64,000 nucleotides of DNA from RYN-230 sp963711705 (GCA_963711705.1 CAVQFM010000012.1:248001-312000); one strand, 5' to 3'. Shown: positions 55,099-63,679, counted from the first letter of the stretch. Numbers and translations: made by a program. The notes: generated by a model from the sequence alone, not told the origin.

Positions 55099-55440
55099 AT
55101 GGCCGTCTACCTGTTCGCCGGGATACCGGTCAGCGACTACGCTGCCGCGCTGGCCTGGTACGAGAAGCTGCTCGGCGCCCCGCCATCGTTCTTCCCGAAC
55201 GACACGGAGGCCGTATGGGAACTCGCCGAGCACCGGTCGGTGTACATCCTCCACCGGCCGGAACATGCCGGCCACGCCATGCACACCCTCCTCGTTGATG
55301 ACCTGGACACCACGATGGCCGGGATAGCCCAGCGGGGACTGGGGCCGGCGCAGCAGGAGACGTACCCGAACGGGGTCCGCAAGACCACTTACGCCGACCC
55401 CGACGGAAATGAGATCGGGTTCGGCGCAGTCCCGCGCTGA
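55099..55440 (+). CDS. VOC-family (glyoxalase/dioxygenase fold) protein
   Basis: 113 residues forming one vicinal-oxygen-chelate module with two beta-alpha-beta-beta-beta repeats. VYLFAGIPVSDYAAALAWYEKLLGAPPSFFPN starts the first and HAMHTLLVDDLDTTMAGIAQRGL the second; the C-terminus YADPDGNEIGFG supplies the conserved Glu. The usual N-terminal metal His is not obvious, so metal binding is uncertain. The ATG at 55099 lies 18 bases after the VIT remnant stop. Function (thiol transfer, dioxygenase or antibiotic binding) cannot be decided. Confidence 0.88.
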   Translation: MAVYLFAGIPVSDYAAALAWYEKLLGAPPSFFPNDTEAVWELAEHRSVYILHRPEHAGHAMHTLLVDDLDTTMAGIAQRGLGPAQQETYPNGVRKTTYADPDGNEIGFGAVPR

Positions 55441-55456
55441 CCGGGCGGAGGCTGAC

Positions 55457-56543
55457 TTAGGCGCCGACGACCCGGCTGAGCAGGGCCTGGCGGCTGCGGG
55501 CGCCGGTCTTGGCGAACACCGATTTCAGATGGTCCTGCACGGTGTGCGTGGACAGGAACATCTGCTGGGCCACGTCCCGGGTGTCGCCGCCGCCGATCAG
55601 GTGGCCGAGCAGCTCGCTCTCCCGGGGAGTGAGGCCATGAGCCCGCGCGAACAGCCCGGCCCGGCCCGGCCGGGGTGGTGGCTTCTATCGTCACCGCGAT
55701 ATCCGGCCCGGCCTGCCGGGCCGGACCGGTGGGCCGGGCGGGCTGACCGATGCGGGCCGCCCGCAGCGTGAGCCAGATCCCGCCGGTGAGGTGCACCCGT
55801 GCCCAGGGTGGGTGGGAATCGATACTCTGCTCAGCCGCCAGCAGTTGCGCGGCCACGTTGTAGGCGCCCGCGGGTACCGGGGTGTGATCCCCGTCGGGCG
55901 GCACGAGCCGGCGCAGGTAGTCCTGGGTCTCGGCGGTCTGGGCGCGGACCGTCAGGTCGGGCGCGAGCAGCAGCACGACCGGTCCGGGGGGCGGCCCGGT
56001 CACCGGCTGCCCGGGCCGGAACGTCGCGGCCTGGGTCTGCCGCAGCGCCGCGGTCAGCGGCCTGGTCAGCTGGCCGAGAAATCGTGCCTCGGCGTCGCTG
56101 AACCCGGACCCGGGCGCCAGCCGCCACAGATCGAGAAACCCCCAGCAGCCGTAGCGGTCGGTGAAGGCCACCGAGAGCATGTCGTGCACGCCATAGCGAT
56201 GCAGGAACTGACGCCACAGCAGGCTCTGCGCGAGATCACCGCCGGTCGCCCGGCGCAGCGTCCGGGCCTGGCCCGCGGGCAGCCCGGTCCACCGGTTGAC
56301 CGTGGTCTGGTACTTGAGCCGGATGAGCGCGGGCAGCTCGGGCAGGCACGGAACGTCTGCCAGCGGAGCCGCGCCCACCCAGGTCTGCGGGTCGGTGAGC
56401 AGCCATGCGTAGGCGTCGAAGCCAAAGACGCGGCGCAGCTCGCCGAGCACCGCCAGGCGCAGTTCGCGGGCATCGGCCGCGGCTGCGCACGCCCGGACGA
56501 CCCGCTGCACCGAGCGGGCATGGTCCCGGTCCGGCCTGGCCAC
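55457..56543 (-). pseudogene. LuxR-family regulator with frame break at a 5-bp repeat
   Basis: A regulator of about 360 residues in two frames. From GTG 56543 the first part (SVQRVVRACAAAADARELRLAVLGELRRVFGFDAYAWLL onward) resembles a GAF-like sensor, followed by a PAS-like piece (VVLLLAPDLTVRAQTAETQDYLRRL). Near 55660-55675 the frame is lost. In another frame AGLFARAHGLTPRESELLGHLIGGGDTRDVAQQMFLS and THTVQDHLKSVFAKTGARSRQALLSRVVGA give a complete LuxR helix-turn-helix ending at 55457. The break coincides with three CCCGG units; adding one unit restores the frame. Neighbouring genes on either side are unrelated. Confidence 0.75.
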
Positions 56544-56636
56544 CTGGTGAAAACCCCCAGCTATGTGGGATAGCCCCTGGCTGCGGGCCACCTTAGCGTG
56601 AGCAGGCGGCATCAGCCGCGGACCCAGGAGGCCAGC

Positions 56637-56933
56637 ATGACCACTCTGCACATCGAGCATCCCATTGCCGACTTCGATCAGTGGAAAGCGGCGTTCGACC
56701 GCTTCGCCCCGGCCCGCGCGCAGTCCGGGGTCCGGGCCCACCGCGTGCACCGGCCGCTCGATGATCCCAGGTACGTGCTCATCGATCTCGACTTCGGCAC
56801 TCCCGACGAGGCCCGCCGCTTCCTGCGGTTCCTCCAGGACAACGTGTGGGCCTCGCGGGAGAACTCCCCGGCCCTGGCGGGCGAGCCCCAGACCAGGCTG
56901 CTCGACCTGGCCGAAGCGCAACCCGGCGGGTGA
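56637..56933 (+). CDS. Small dimeric alpha/beta-barrel-like protein
   Basis: 98 residues from ATG 56637; AGGAGG sits 5 bases upstream. The pattern (TLHIEHPIADFDQWKAAFDRFAPAR, GVRAHRVHRPLDDPRYVLIDLDFGTPDEARRFLRFL) matches ferredoxin-like stand-alone domains of the antibiotic-monooxygenase/EthD type. These usually form homodimers that bind small molecules. There is no catalytic motif to name. Divergent from the LuxR gene with about 90 bases between, so it could be its target. Confidence 0.75.
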   Translation: MTTLHIEHPIADFDQWKAAFDRFAPARAQSGVRAHRVHRPLDDPRYVLIDLDFGTPDEARRFLRFLQDNVWASRENSPALAGEPQTRLLDLAEAQPGG

Positions 56934-57002
56934 CCTCAGTGTGGCCGGGCCGCCCGCCCCCTTCGGCCGGCACGGCCCAGGGGGGTGTGGCAGGCTGGCC
57001 CA

Positions 57003-57359
57003 ATGCCCACCCGATGGGAGTATGGCTCCCTGCTCACCATTGCCGTGGCCCGGAGCGACGCACAGCCCTCTGACTACCTGGCCGGCATTCTGGTGACGGC
57101 CATGCAGGCGCGCGTGGTCTGCATCGTGGAATTGTCCGCGATGATTCCCGGGGAACGGTACGCCTGCATGAATGCGGTCGGTGAGGAGGGCTGGATCATT
57201 ACCGGGCCGCCCGTTCGCACGGATTTCAACCGGGGACAGGCGGTCACACTGGACAAGATCCGGCTGGACCCGTGGATCGCCGAAGCGCTGGCCACCACGC
57301 CCGTGGGCAACTGGGCCCGCGGTTACCAGGAATACCCGCTGCGCCGCCCGCTGGACTGA
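57003..57359 (+). CDS. Hypothetical protein
   Basis: 118 residues, soluble, no recognised family. Starts MPTRWEYGSLLTIAV and contains GERYACMNAVGEEGWIITGPP, a pattern often seen in small DUF4177-like domains (R-WEY at the start, a Leu/Asn-G-EGW motif in the middle). DUF4177 is a tentative label. There is no strong ribosome binding site. It stands alone, convergent with the MFS-cNMP gene over 54 bases. Confidence 0.6.
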   Translation: MPTRWEYGSLLTIAVARSDAQPSDYLAGILVTAMQARVVCIVELSAMIPGERYACMNAVGEEGWIITGPPVRTDFNRGQAVTLDKIRLDPWIAEALATTPVGNWARGYQEYPLRRPLD

Positions 57360-57413
57360 CCGCCGGGCCCCGGCCCGCCAGGCCCGCCCCTCGCCAGGCC
57401 CACCGGCCCCGGG

Positions 57414-59057
57414 CTACTGGCCCGCGTCGGCCTCGACCCATCCGGCCGCGATCTGGTCGGCGTGCCGCCGGGTCGGCGCGTGACCGCTGAGCGCGGCCAG
57501 GAACGTGGCCGAGTCCAGCGCGAACAGGGTGACCGGGCCGACCGCGGTGACCGTCGCGGTCCGCGGCACCCGCCGGAGCAGGGCGATCTCCCCCAGCCCG
57601 GAGCCGCGGCCGCGCACCCCCCGCGGCCGCCCGGCCACCGAGACCGCCACTTCGCCGTCAGCGATGGCGTAGAACCGGTCGCCCTCCTCGCCCTCCCGGA
57701 TGAGCACCTGGCCGGGGGCCAGCTCGACCCGCTGCAGCGCGCCCGCCATGGTTTCCAGGGCCGGCCCCGGCAGGTCCGCGAAGTGCGGCAGCGAGCGCAG
57801 CAGCGCCACCTCCACCACCGGCACGGTGGCCCCCCGGTCCAGCCCGCGCAGGGTGCGCAGCCCGGCGAGGGCGGTCACGGGCAGCAGGCACCCCACCACG
57901 ATCAGCGCCAGCCGGGCCCCGCCCGCCGCGACGAGCAGCGGCGTGAGCAGCGAGCCGGCCGCCAGCCCGGCCATGGACAGCCCTTCCACCAGCCCGAACA
58001 CCCGGCCGATCAGCTGGGCGGGCACCACCCGCTGCAGCATGGTGTTCGCGGCCACGACCAGCACCGCGCGGCCCGCGCCTGCCACCGCGACCAGTACCGC
58101 GACCACGCCGGCTACGTGGGAGAACGCGGTGAGCACCAGGCCCGCGCTGAACGCGGCCACGGCGATGGTCAGCGACTGGCCCAGCCGCCGGCCGAGCAGG
58201 TGCGCGGTGAGCACCCCGGCCGCCACCGCCCCCACCCCGTAGGCGGTGTTCAGGTAGCCGACCCACACCTGGCCACGGCCGAGCACCTGGATGGCCAGCA
58301 CCACGAACAGCACGTCCAGCGAACCGACCACCACGAACTGCGCGGTGAGCAGGCTCACCAGGAGCCGCGGCCGGCGTTCCCGGCCGACCTCCCGGGCGCC
58401 GTCCAGCACCATCCGCAGCCCGCCCGGCTCGCCGTCAGCACCGGCCTCGCCGCCGGCCAGCGCGATGCCGGCCACCCGGACCGGGGCGGCGAGCACCGCG
58501 CCCCCGGCAACCAGCCCGGCGCACACCGCGAACAGCGTGCCGATCTGCCCGATCCCCAGGAACAGCGCCGCGACCAGGGCGGCGATGAGCATCCCCGCGT
58601 TCTCCGCCCAGCCCGCCACCACGTTGGCCGCGGTCAGCTGCTGGGCGTCGCGGGCCAGCGCGGGCAGCAGCGTGAACTGCGCGGGACGGGTGGTGGTCAT
58701 GGCCGTGCTGGCCAGCACGGCCAGCCCGTAAGCAGCGTATGGCGATGCGTTGGCCCACATGCTGACCGCGACGCCGGCCATCCCGAGGGCCTGCACCAGG
58801 TACCCGCCCACCAGCAGTTCCGTCGGTGACCTGCGGTCGGCCAGCGTGGCCATCACCGGGGCCAGCAGCATGCCCGGCGCCAGCTGGGCGAAGGCCACCA
58901 GCCCGGCGGCCGTCGTGCCACCGTGCCGGAACGCGTAGACCAGCATGCCGATCCACACCGCGTACTCGGCTATCACGAACGCGGTGAACGCAGCCGTCAC
59001 GCGGGCCACGGCCTGGTCGCGAACGAGCGCGCGGATGACCCGGAAGAACCGCCCCAC
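57414..59057 (-). CDS. MFS transporter fused to a C-terminal cyclic-nucleotide-binding domain
   Basis: 547 residues. About 10-12 membrane helices (residues 15-405) form an MFS core of the MFS_3/enterobactin-exporter-like kind (AAFTAFVIAEYAVWIGMLVYAF; PVMATLADRRSPTELLVGG as motif A). A CRP-type cNMP-binding domain follows at about residues 425-535: LPHFADLPGPALETMAG, LIREGEEGDRFYAIADGEVAV and the phosphate-binding cassette LGEIALLRRVPRTATV. The Glu and Arg needed to hold the cyclic phosphate are present, so binding is plausible. GTG start with AAGG 7 bases upstream. Divergent from a decarboxylase with the same type of C-terminal domain. Substrate unknown. Confidence 0.9.
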   Translation of the reverse strand: MGRFFRVIRALVRDQAVARVTAAFTAFVIAEYAVWIGMLVYAFRHGGTTAAGLVAFAQLAPGMLLAPVMATLADRRSPTELLVGGYLVQALGMAGVAVSMWANASPYAAYGLAVLASTAMTTTRPAQFTLLPALARDAQQLTAANVVAGWAENAGMLIAALVAALFLGIGQIGTLFAVCAGLVAGGAVLAAPVRVAGIALAGGEAGADGEPGGLRMVLDGAREVGRERRPRLLVSLLTAQFVVVGSLDVLFVVLAIQVLGRGQVWVGYLNTAYGVGAVAAGVLTAHLLGRRLGQSLTIAVAAFSAGLVLTAFSHVAGVVAVLVAVAGAGRAVLVVAANTMLQRVVPAQLIGRVFGLVEGLSMAGLAAGSLLTPLLVAAGGARLALIVVGCLLPVTALAGLRTLRGLDRGATVPVVEVALLRSLPHFADLPGPALETMAGALQRVELAPGQVLIREGEEGDRFYAIADGEVAVSVAGRPRGVRGRGSGLGEIALLRRVPRTATVTAVGPVTLFALDSATFLAALSGHAPTRRHADQIAAGWVEADAGQ

Positions 59058-59308
59058 CAGTCATCCTTCCCCCTGATGGTCTGACCGTACCGGCCGGCCG
59101 AGCCCGCGATCAATCGCCCGCCCGGCCCCGCGGCAGGCTGGCCGCCCCCGGCTTCATCACCCGGAAAATCCCCCGGCATTACGCAACCCGCCGCGTACTG
59201 CTCCCTGGCTCCCCGGCTGACCTGCTCATTAGAGTGAGGACGCGTGCCGGGCGGGAGGGCCGGGCACCGCCGCCGCCGGTCCGGGCGGCCGGCTGAGGGG
59301 GGCGCGGG
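59058..59308. other. Divergent control region between the two cNMP-domain genes
   Basis: About 250 bases. The segment 59155-59240 is relatively A/T-rich (GGAAAATCC, CATTACGC, CTCATTAGAGTG) and is the likely site of back-to-back promoters. I could not define -35/-10 pairs or a CRP-type site (TGTGA-N6-TCACA). Confidence 0.45.
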
Positions 59309-61171
59309 GTGGAGCATCCATTGCGCATGGACGCCGAGGCGATGCGGCGGGCGGGCTACGCGACCGTGGACGCGCTGATTGACCGGCTGGCGGCGCCCGC
59401 GGCCAGCCCGGTGCTGCGCCGGGCCAGCCCGGACGAGATGCGGGCCCGGCTCAGCGGGCCGCCCCCCGAGCAGCCCGGTGACTACCCGGACGTGCTGGCC
59501 CGGCTGCTCACCGATGTGCTGCCGTACGCCAGCCGCACCGATCATCCCGGCTACTTCGCGTTCATCCCGAGCTTCACCACCTGGCCGGCCGCCCTGGCCG
59601 AACTGGCCGCGGCCGCCGCGAACCCGTACTGCGGGGCGTGGATGGAGTCGGCCGGCCCGGCCCAGGTCGAACTGGAGGTCATTGACTGGTTCCGGACCTG
59701 GCTCGGGATGCCCGCCAGCACGGCCGGCGTCCTGGTCACCGGCGGCTCGGCCGCCAACCTCACCGCGCTGCTCACCGCGCGCGAGGCCGCGGGCGGGCCG
59801 TCCGGCGATGAGATCGTGTACGTGTCGGATCAGGCCCACTCGTCGCTGGCCCGGACCGCGCGGGCGATGGGCCTGCGCACCGGGCAGGTGCGGGTGCTGC
59901 CCACCGACGGGACCTGGCGGCTGGCCCCGGACACGGTGGCCGCCGCGGTCCGCGCCGACCGCGCCGCCGGGCGGGTCCCGTTCGCGCTGTGCGCCAGCGG
60001 CGGGGCGACCAACACCGGCGCCGTCGACCCGCTCGCCGGGCTGGCCGACGTGTGCGCCGCGGAAGGGCTGTGGCTGCACGTGGACGCGGCGTACGGCGGC
60101 TTCGCGGCGCTGACGCCGCAGGGGCGGGCGCTGCTGGCCGGCATCGACCGGGCCGACTCGGTCACCCTGGACCCGCACAAGTGGCTGTTCCAGCCGATGG
60201 AGTGCGGCAGCGTGCTGATCCGCGACGGCGCGCGGCTGGCGCGCACGTTCGCCATCCACCCCGACTACCTGGACGACAACGACGCACACGGCGCCGGCGA
60301 GGTCAACTTCGCCGACCGGGGCCTGCAGCTGTCCCGGGGGTTCCGCGCGCTCAAGATCTGGATGTCGGTGCACACGTTCGGGCTGGCCGCGTTCCGCGCC
60401 GCCATCCAGCGCAGCCTCGATCTGGCCGGGTTCGCCGAGCGCCTGGTCTGCGGCCGCCCGGAACTCACCCTGATGGCGCCGGCCACGCTGGGCATCGTCT
60501 GCTTCCGGCGGGAGTGGCCCGGCTGCGACGAAGCCGAGACCGAGCGCCGCAACCTGGCGCTGGCCGGCGCGCTGGAACGCAGCGGCACCGCGCTCGTGTC
60601 CAGCACGCGGCTGGCGGGCCGGCCCGCGATCCGGCTGTGCATCCTCAACCCGACCAGCTCCGCGGATGACGTGCGCCGGGTCATCGAGCACTTCGCGGAC
60701 GCGCCGGCCCGGCCCGGTCGGGCCAGGCGGGCCCGGCCGGCCGGTGCCGGTGCCGGTGACGGGCCCGGCACCGACGAGCTGCGCGCGGTGCCGCTGCTGG
60801 CCCAGGTGCCGGCCGCCACCTTGCAGGCCCTCCGGGCCCGGGCCATCCGCCTGGCCACCGCCGCTGGCGAGGAGGTCATCCGCCGGTGGGACGCGGACCG
60901 GTCCTTCTACATCGTCCTGGCCGGGCGGTTCGACGTGTTCATCGACGGCCGGCCCATCCGGACGATTGGCCCGGGTGATCACTTCGGCGAACTGGCCGCC
61001 CGGGACTGGGGCGGCGGCTACGGCTACACCCGGCTGGCCACCGTGGTGTGTGCCCAGCCTGGCCTGCTCATGAAGCTCAGCAGCGAGGACTTCGAGTGGC
61101 TGATCGACACGGCGCCGACCGCCCGGGCCGAGCTGGCCCGGGTGCTGGCCGAGCGCCTGCAGGAGCGGTGA
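59309..61171 (+). CDS. PLP-dependent decarboxylase fused to a C-terminal cyclic-nucleotide-binding domain
   Basis: 620 residues. Residues 1 to about 465 are a group II decarboxylase: GVLVTGGSAANLTALLTARE, SDQAHSSLARTARAMG, HVDAAYGGFAAL, and Lys291 in TLDPHKWLFQPMECG as PLP ligand. After an Ala/Gly/Arg-rich linker, residues 489-610 are a CRP-type domain: RSFYIVLAGRFDVFIDG, then the phosphate cassette FGELAARDWGGGYGYTRLATV (from residue 559) with Glu and Arg present. Enzyme activity is therefore probably controlled by cAMP, cGMP or a similar nucleotide. GTG 59309 is used; ATG 59327 is an alternative. Divergent from the MFS-cNMP gene; substrate amino acid unknown. Confidence 0.91.
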   Translation: MEHPLRMDAEAMRRAGYATVDALIDRLAAPAASPVLRRASPDEMRARLSGPPPEQPGDYPDVLARLLTDVLPYASRTDHPGYFAFIPSFTTWPAALAELAAAAANPYCGAWMESAGPAQVELEVIDWFRTWLGMPASTAGVLVTGGSAANLTALLTAREAAGGPSGDEIVYVSDQAHSSLARTARAMGLRTGQVRVLPTDGTWRLAPDTVAAAVRADRAAGRVPFALCASGGATNTGAVDPLAGLADVCAAEGLWLHVDAAYGGFAALTPQGRALLAGIDRADSVTLDPHKWLFQPMECGSVLIRDGARLARTFAIHPDYLDDNDAHGAGEVNFADRGLQLSRGFRALKIWMSVHTFGLAAFRAAIQRSLDLAGFAERLVCGRPELTLMAPATLGIVCFRREWPGCDEAETERRNLALAGALERSGTALVSSTRLAGRPAIRLCILNPTSSADDVRRVIEHFADAPARPGRARRARPAGAGAGDGPGTDELRAVPLLAQVPAATLQALRARAIRLATAAGEEVIRRWDADRSFYIVLAGRFDVFIDGRPIRTIGPGDHFGELAARDWGGGYGYTRLATVVCAQPGLLMKLSSEDFEWLIDTAPTARAELARVLAERLQER

Positions 61172-61219
61172 GCGCCGGGCCGCCCGGCGCCACCTGCCGC
61201 CGCGCGGCCCGGCTGGCCG

Positions 61220-61816
61220 TCACGCGAACAGGGCCCAGATGACCTTGCCCTGCTCGGGCGAGATGACGTACCCCCACTGATCACTGAGTGCGGCGACGAT
61301 GTGCAGCCCGCGGCTGGTCTCGCCGAAGTACCCCGGTTTCCCGGGCACCGGGGCCGCCTGGCTGGGATCGGTGACCGCGCACATGACGCAGTGCCCCGGC
61401 TGAAGCAGGCCGAGCTGAATCGGCCACTGCGTACTGCCATGGCCTTTCGCCGGCCGGGTGTGCAGCAACGCGTTGGTCAGCAGTTCCGACACGACGATCA
61501 CGACGTCGTCGCAGCGCTCCGCGTGCCGCCACTGGCGCAGGGTGGTCATGGTGAAATCCCGGGCGCGGCACAGCCGGCTGGCCGACAGGCCGGGCACGCG
61601 GGCGCCACCCCCCGGGAACGAGGCCCACCGCATCGCGCCGAAATCTGGCCGCCGCAGCCAGTCTCCGCTCACCCGGGCCGCCATTTCGACCGCCGGGGTC
61701 AGCCAGTGGCCGGCCGCGCCGCCCACCAGCCGGGCCCCGAGCGCCTCCGGGACCGCAGGCTCGGCCCGGACAGCGGGCACGGCCTGGGCCGAGAGGGTGT
61801 TCCTACCCCCGGTCAT
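61220..61816 (-). CDS. RsbW-like ATP-binding protein (anti-sigma factor/HATPase family)
   Basis: 198 residues. The N-terminal 65 residues are low complexity; the GHKL ATPase/kinase domain follows. The N box is VIVVSELLTNALLHT, and the G-box region reads ETSRGLHIVAALSDQWGYV near the C-terminus. This small family is abundant in Streptomyces and relatives and acts as anti-sigma kinases or as partners of PP2C phosphatases. The ATG at 61816 overlaps the upstream gene by 14 bases, so both are co-translated. No sigma factor or anti-anti-sigma gene is nearby. Confidence 0.88.
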   Translation of the reverse strand: MTGGRNTLSAQAVPAVRAEPAVPEALGARLVGGAAGHWLTPAVEMAARVSGDWLRRPDFGAMRWASFPGGGARVPGLSASRLCRARDFTMTTLRQWRHAERCDDVVIVVSELLTNALLHTRPAKGHGSTQWPIQLGLLQPGHCVMCAVTDPSQAAPVPGKPGYFGETSRGLHIVAALSDQWGYVISPEQGKVIWALFA

Positions 61817-62724
61817 AGAGCGGCAACGGGGCTAGCGCCTGCTCGACCGGCGGGAGCATGGCCGGTCCGGCCTCGGCCGCCGGCTCGCGATAGTCAGCTG
61901 CGCGCTGGACGGCCGTCATCAGGGTGGCCATGGCCACCGCCCGGCTCCGGTCCCACGGCACCATCTGCTGGGTGGCCCAGAACCAGGGACCCTGCTGGCA
62001 CTGTGGGCAGGTCAGCCGCCCGAACGCATCGATCCGCCATCCGGCGGTGATAGCCCGGGAGCGGTTGTCGACTTCACCCAGCGCCGCCGGATGGGCATAG
62101 TGCGAGATACACGAGTCCATTTCGCACCATGCCGTGGGTATCCGCAGCTCGTCGCCGATCGGCGCGCGCTCCGCGGGCGGCGGGACTTCGCTCCGCTCGC
62201 TGTCCTGGCCGCCTGGATCTGCTGCCGGGACGGGAGCGGCCAGCGGCGGGCCAGCGGCGGTCGCAGGCGGCCCAGCGACAGCTACCGGCGGCGTGGCGAC
62301 CGGCGCAGGCGGCCCGGCCAATGGCACAGCCGGCGTGGCGACCGGCGCAGGCGGTGCGGCCAATGGCACAGGCGCCTCGGCCAGGGGCACGGGCGCCTCG
62401 GTCAGGGACACGGGCGGCCCGGCCAGGGGCACGGGCGGCCCGGCGACGGCCGCATGCCGGCCACGGACGGCCGCAGACCACCTGGTGGCGGGCACGGGTC
62501 GGCTCAGGAACGTGCGGCTCAGGCGGGGCCGTGGGCCACCCGGTGACAGGCACGGGCGGGCGAGCGGCGGGCACGGCCGGACGGGGTTCGGCCGCGGGCG
62601 GCGCACTGGCACTGTCCGGCTCGCCGCCGTCGAACGCCGGCTCAGCGTAGTCCTCCTCGCGCAATTGACCGAGCCAGTCCATGGCCCGGGTGATGGCTTC
62701 CCCGGTCTCCGTGTTGGTCTTCAT
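61803..62724 (-). pseudogene. Cys-containing small-domain protein with proline-rich linker, one frame shift
   Basis: From ATG 62724 (GGAGGGG upstream) the protein starts MKTNTETGEAITRAMDWLGQL and runs into a Pro/Ala-rich region. Between about 62450 and 62530 the coding frame changes by one base. The second frame carries (A/G)PPVPLA-type repeats and a conserved C-terminal domain: AWCEMDSCISHYAHPAALGE, AITAGWRIDAFGRLTCPQCQQ and WDRSRAVAMATLM. The four Cys residues (CxxxxC and CPxC) could form a zinc ribbon. Proteins with this domain sit beside RsbW-like ATPases elsewhere, from memory. Corrected length is about 306 residues. The shift may be an assembly error. Function unknown. Confidence 0.68.
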
Positions 62725-63124
62725 CGCGCACCCCTCCGGCGCAGCCTCTCTGGGACTGCTGTACGTCTGTACAAGCTCCTGTCATGCGGCTGGATCTGGC
62801 TCTCCCTCCCGGGGCGGCCCGCCACCGGGCGGGCCACCGTAGACCGCGCCATCCCGGCGGCTCTTACCAGGCCATGCCGGAAATCGGGTCTCAGGCCGTT
62901 AAAGCGGCGGCCATTTGGATAAAGGGCGAAGTCCGCATGGCGGCTCTATTTAGCGACAAGACGGCTACCGGCCCTGGAACGGCGCGTTGATGCTGGCCAC
63001 ATGCTGGGCATCCGGACCCTCGTGGCGTCCATATGACATCGTCACCATTTAGTCGCTCCCCCTCGGCTGCTCTCCCCCGGCAACATCACGCCTTACCCAA
63101 GGTTCCCCCGCTAGATCACGTTGG

Positions 63125-63146
63125 GATAAACTTTCGATAAACTTTC
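63125..63146. repeat. Tandem 11-bp A/T-rich repeat
   Basis: GATAAACTTTC occurs twice back to back (63125-63135 and 63136-63146). It borders the DnaA-box-like cluster and resembles the A/T-rich repeats of a DNA-unwinding element, or two binding sites for one protein. Confidence 0.6.
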
Positions 63147-63177
63147 AGCCCATCTTAAGGTGAGACACAGCAATTGT

Positions 63178-63341
63178 TGTGGAAACCTTTCCTAATTGGC
63201 TCATGCACAGGGTGTGGAGGGAATCTGCCCAGCTAAACCGCAGTGCCCGGCCTGGGGCTTCGCGCCGGTCCACAGCCTTATCCCCGGGTTGCCCACAGAT
63301 TCGCCGGGCATTTACACAAGTCGTCCACACCGTCATGCACA
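63178..63341. other. Cluster of DnaA-box-like sequences (possible replication origin or remnant)
   Basis: Within 164 bases there are two exact matches to the Streptomyces DnaA box (T/C)(T/C)(G/A/C)TCCACA: TCGTCCACA at 63321-63329 and, on the minus strand, CCCTCCACA (63213-63221). One-mismatch sites are CGGTCCACA 63266-63274, TTGCCCACA 63289-63297, TCATGCACA 63201-63209 and 63333-63341. GTTTCCACA (minus, 63178-63186) matches TTWTNCACA at 8 of 9. No dnaA, dnaN or rep gene is in the window. It could be an origin-like region, a decayed copy, or a DnaA-regulated site. Confidence 0.45.
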
Positions 63342-63390
63342 GACTGGACCGCACCGGTGGGTGCAGCCTCCGGCCGGGCGGTACTCCGGG

Positions 63391-63663
63391 TCAGATGCCC
63401 GCCCGGTGCGGCTGCGACGGGTCGATCGGGCACAGAATGGGGCTCACCGGGTGGAGATGGCGCTCCGGCGCTGGCTGGTCCGCCCGGTCGAGGTACGCGC
63501 TGAACTCGGCGAGCACCGGCGTTCCACTGCCCCGTGCACCCGCTACTTCCAGCACGCCCGCCTCGGCCCGCAGGCCAACTTGCCCGTAGACGGTGGTTTT
63601 CGGGACGTCGGGCAAGCGCGCGCACAGGTCAGTGGTGGTGAGTATCCGCCCCCCGGTGACCAC
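63391..63663 (-). pseudogene. Eroded helix-turn-helix regulator
   Basis: The 90-residue frame retains three separated blocks of a regulator I know as roughly 180-200 residues: the winged-helix part GGRILTTTDLCARLPDVPKTTVY and GVLEVA, then LAEFSAYLDRAD, then a C-terminal PAPERHLHPVSPIL. The pieces are in order and in one frame, but the N-terminus and two internal stretches are missing. The recognition helix reads KTTVYGQVGL where VYRHV or VYRQV is usual. Such a regulator is commonly encoded beside the alpha/beta hydrolase found next door. It is probably non-functional. Family recall is from memory and unchecked. Confidence 0.6.
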
Positions 63664-63679
63664 GACGGGGGCGCGGCCG

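Larger units (their letters stand above)
62725..63390. other. Gene-poor region with an A/T-rich block
   Basis: About 665 bases with no supported gene. The first half has a few A/T-rich patches and probably the promoter of the minus-strand Cys-protein/ATPase operon. The segment 63110-63210 is the most A/T-rich part of the whole window and leads into the cluster of DnaA-box-like sites described separately. Confidence 0.5.
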
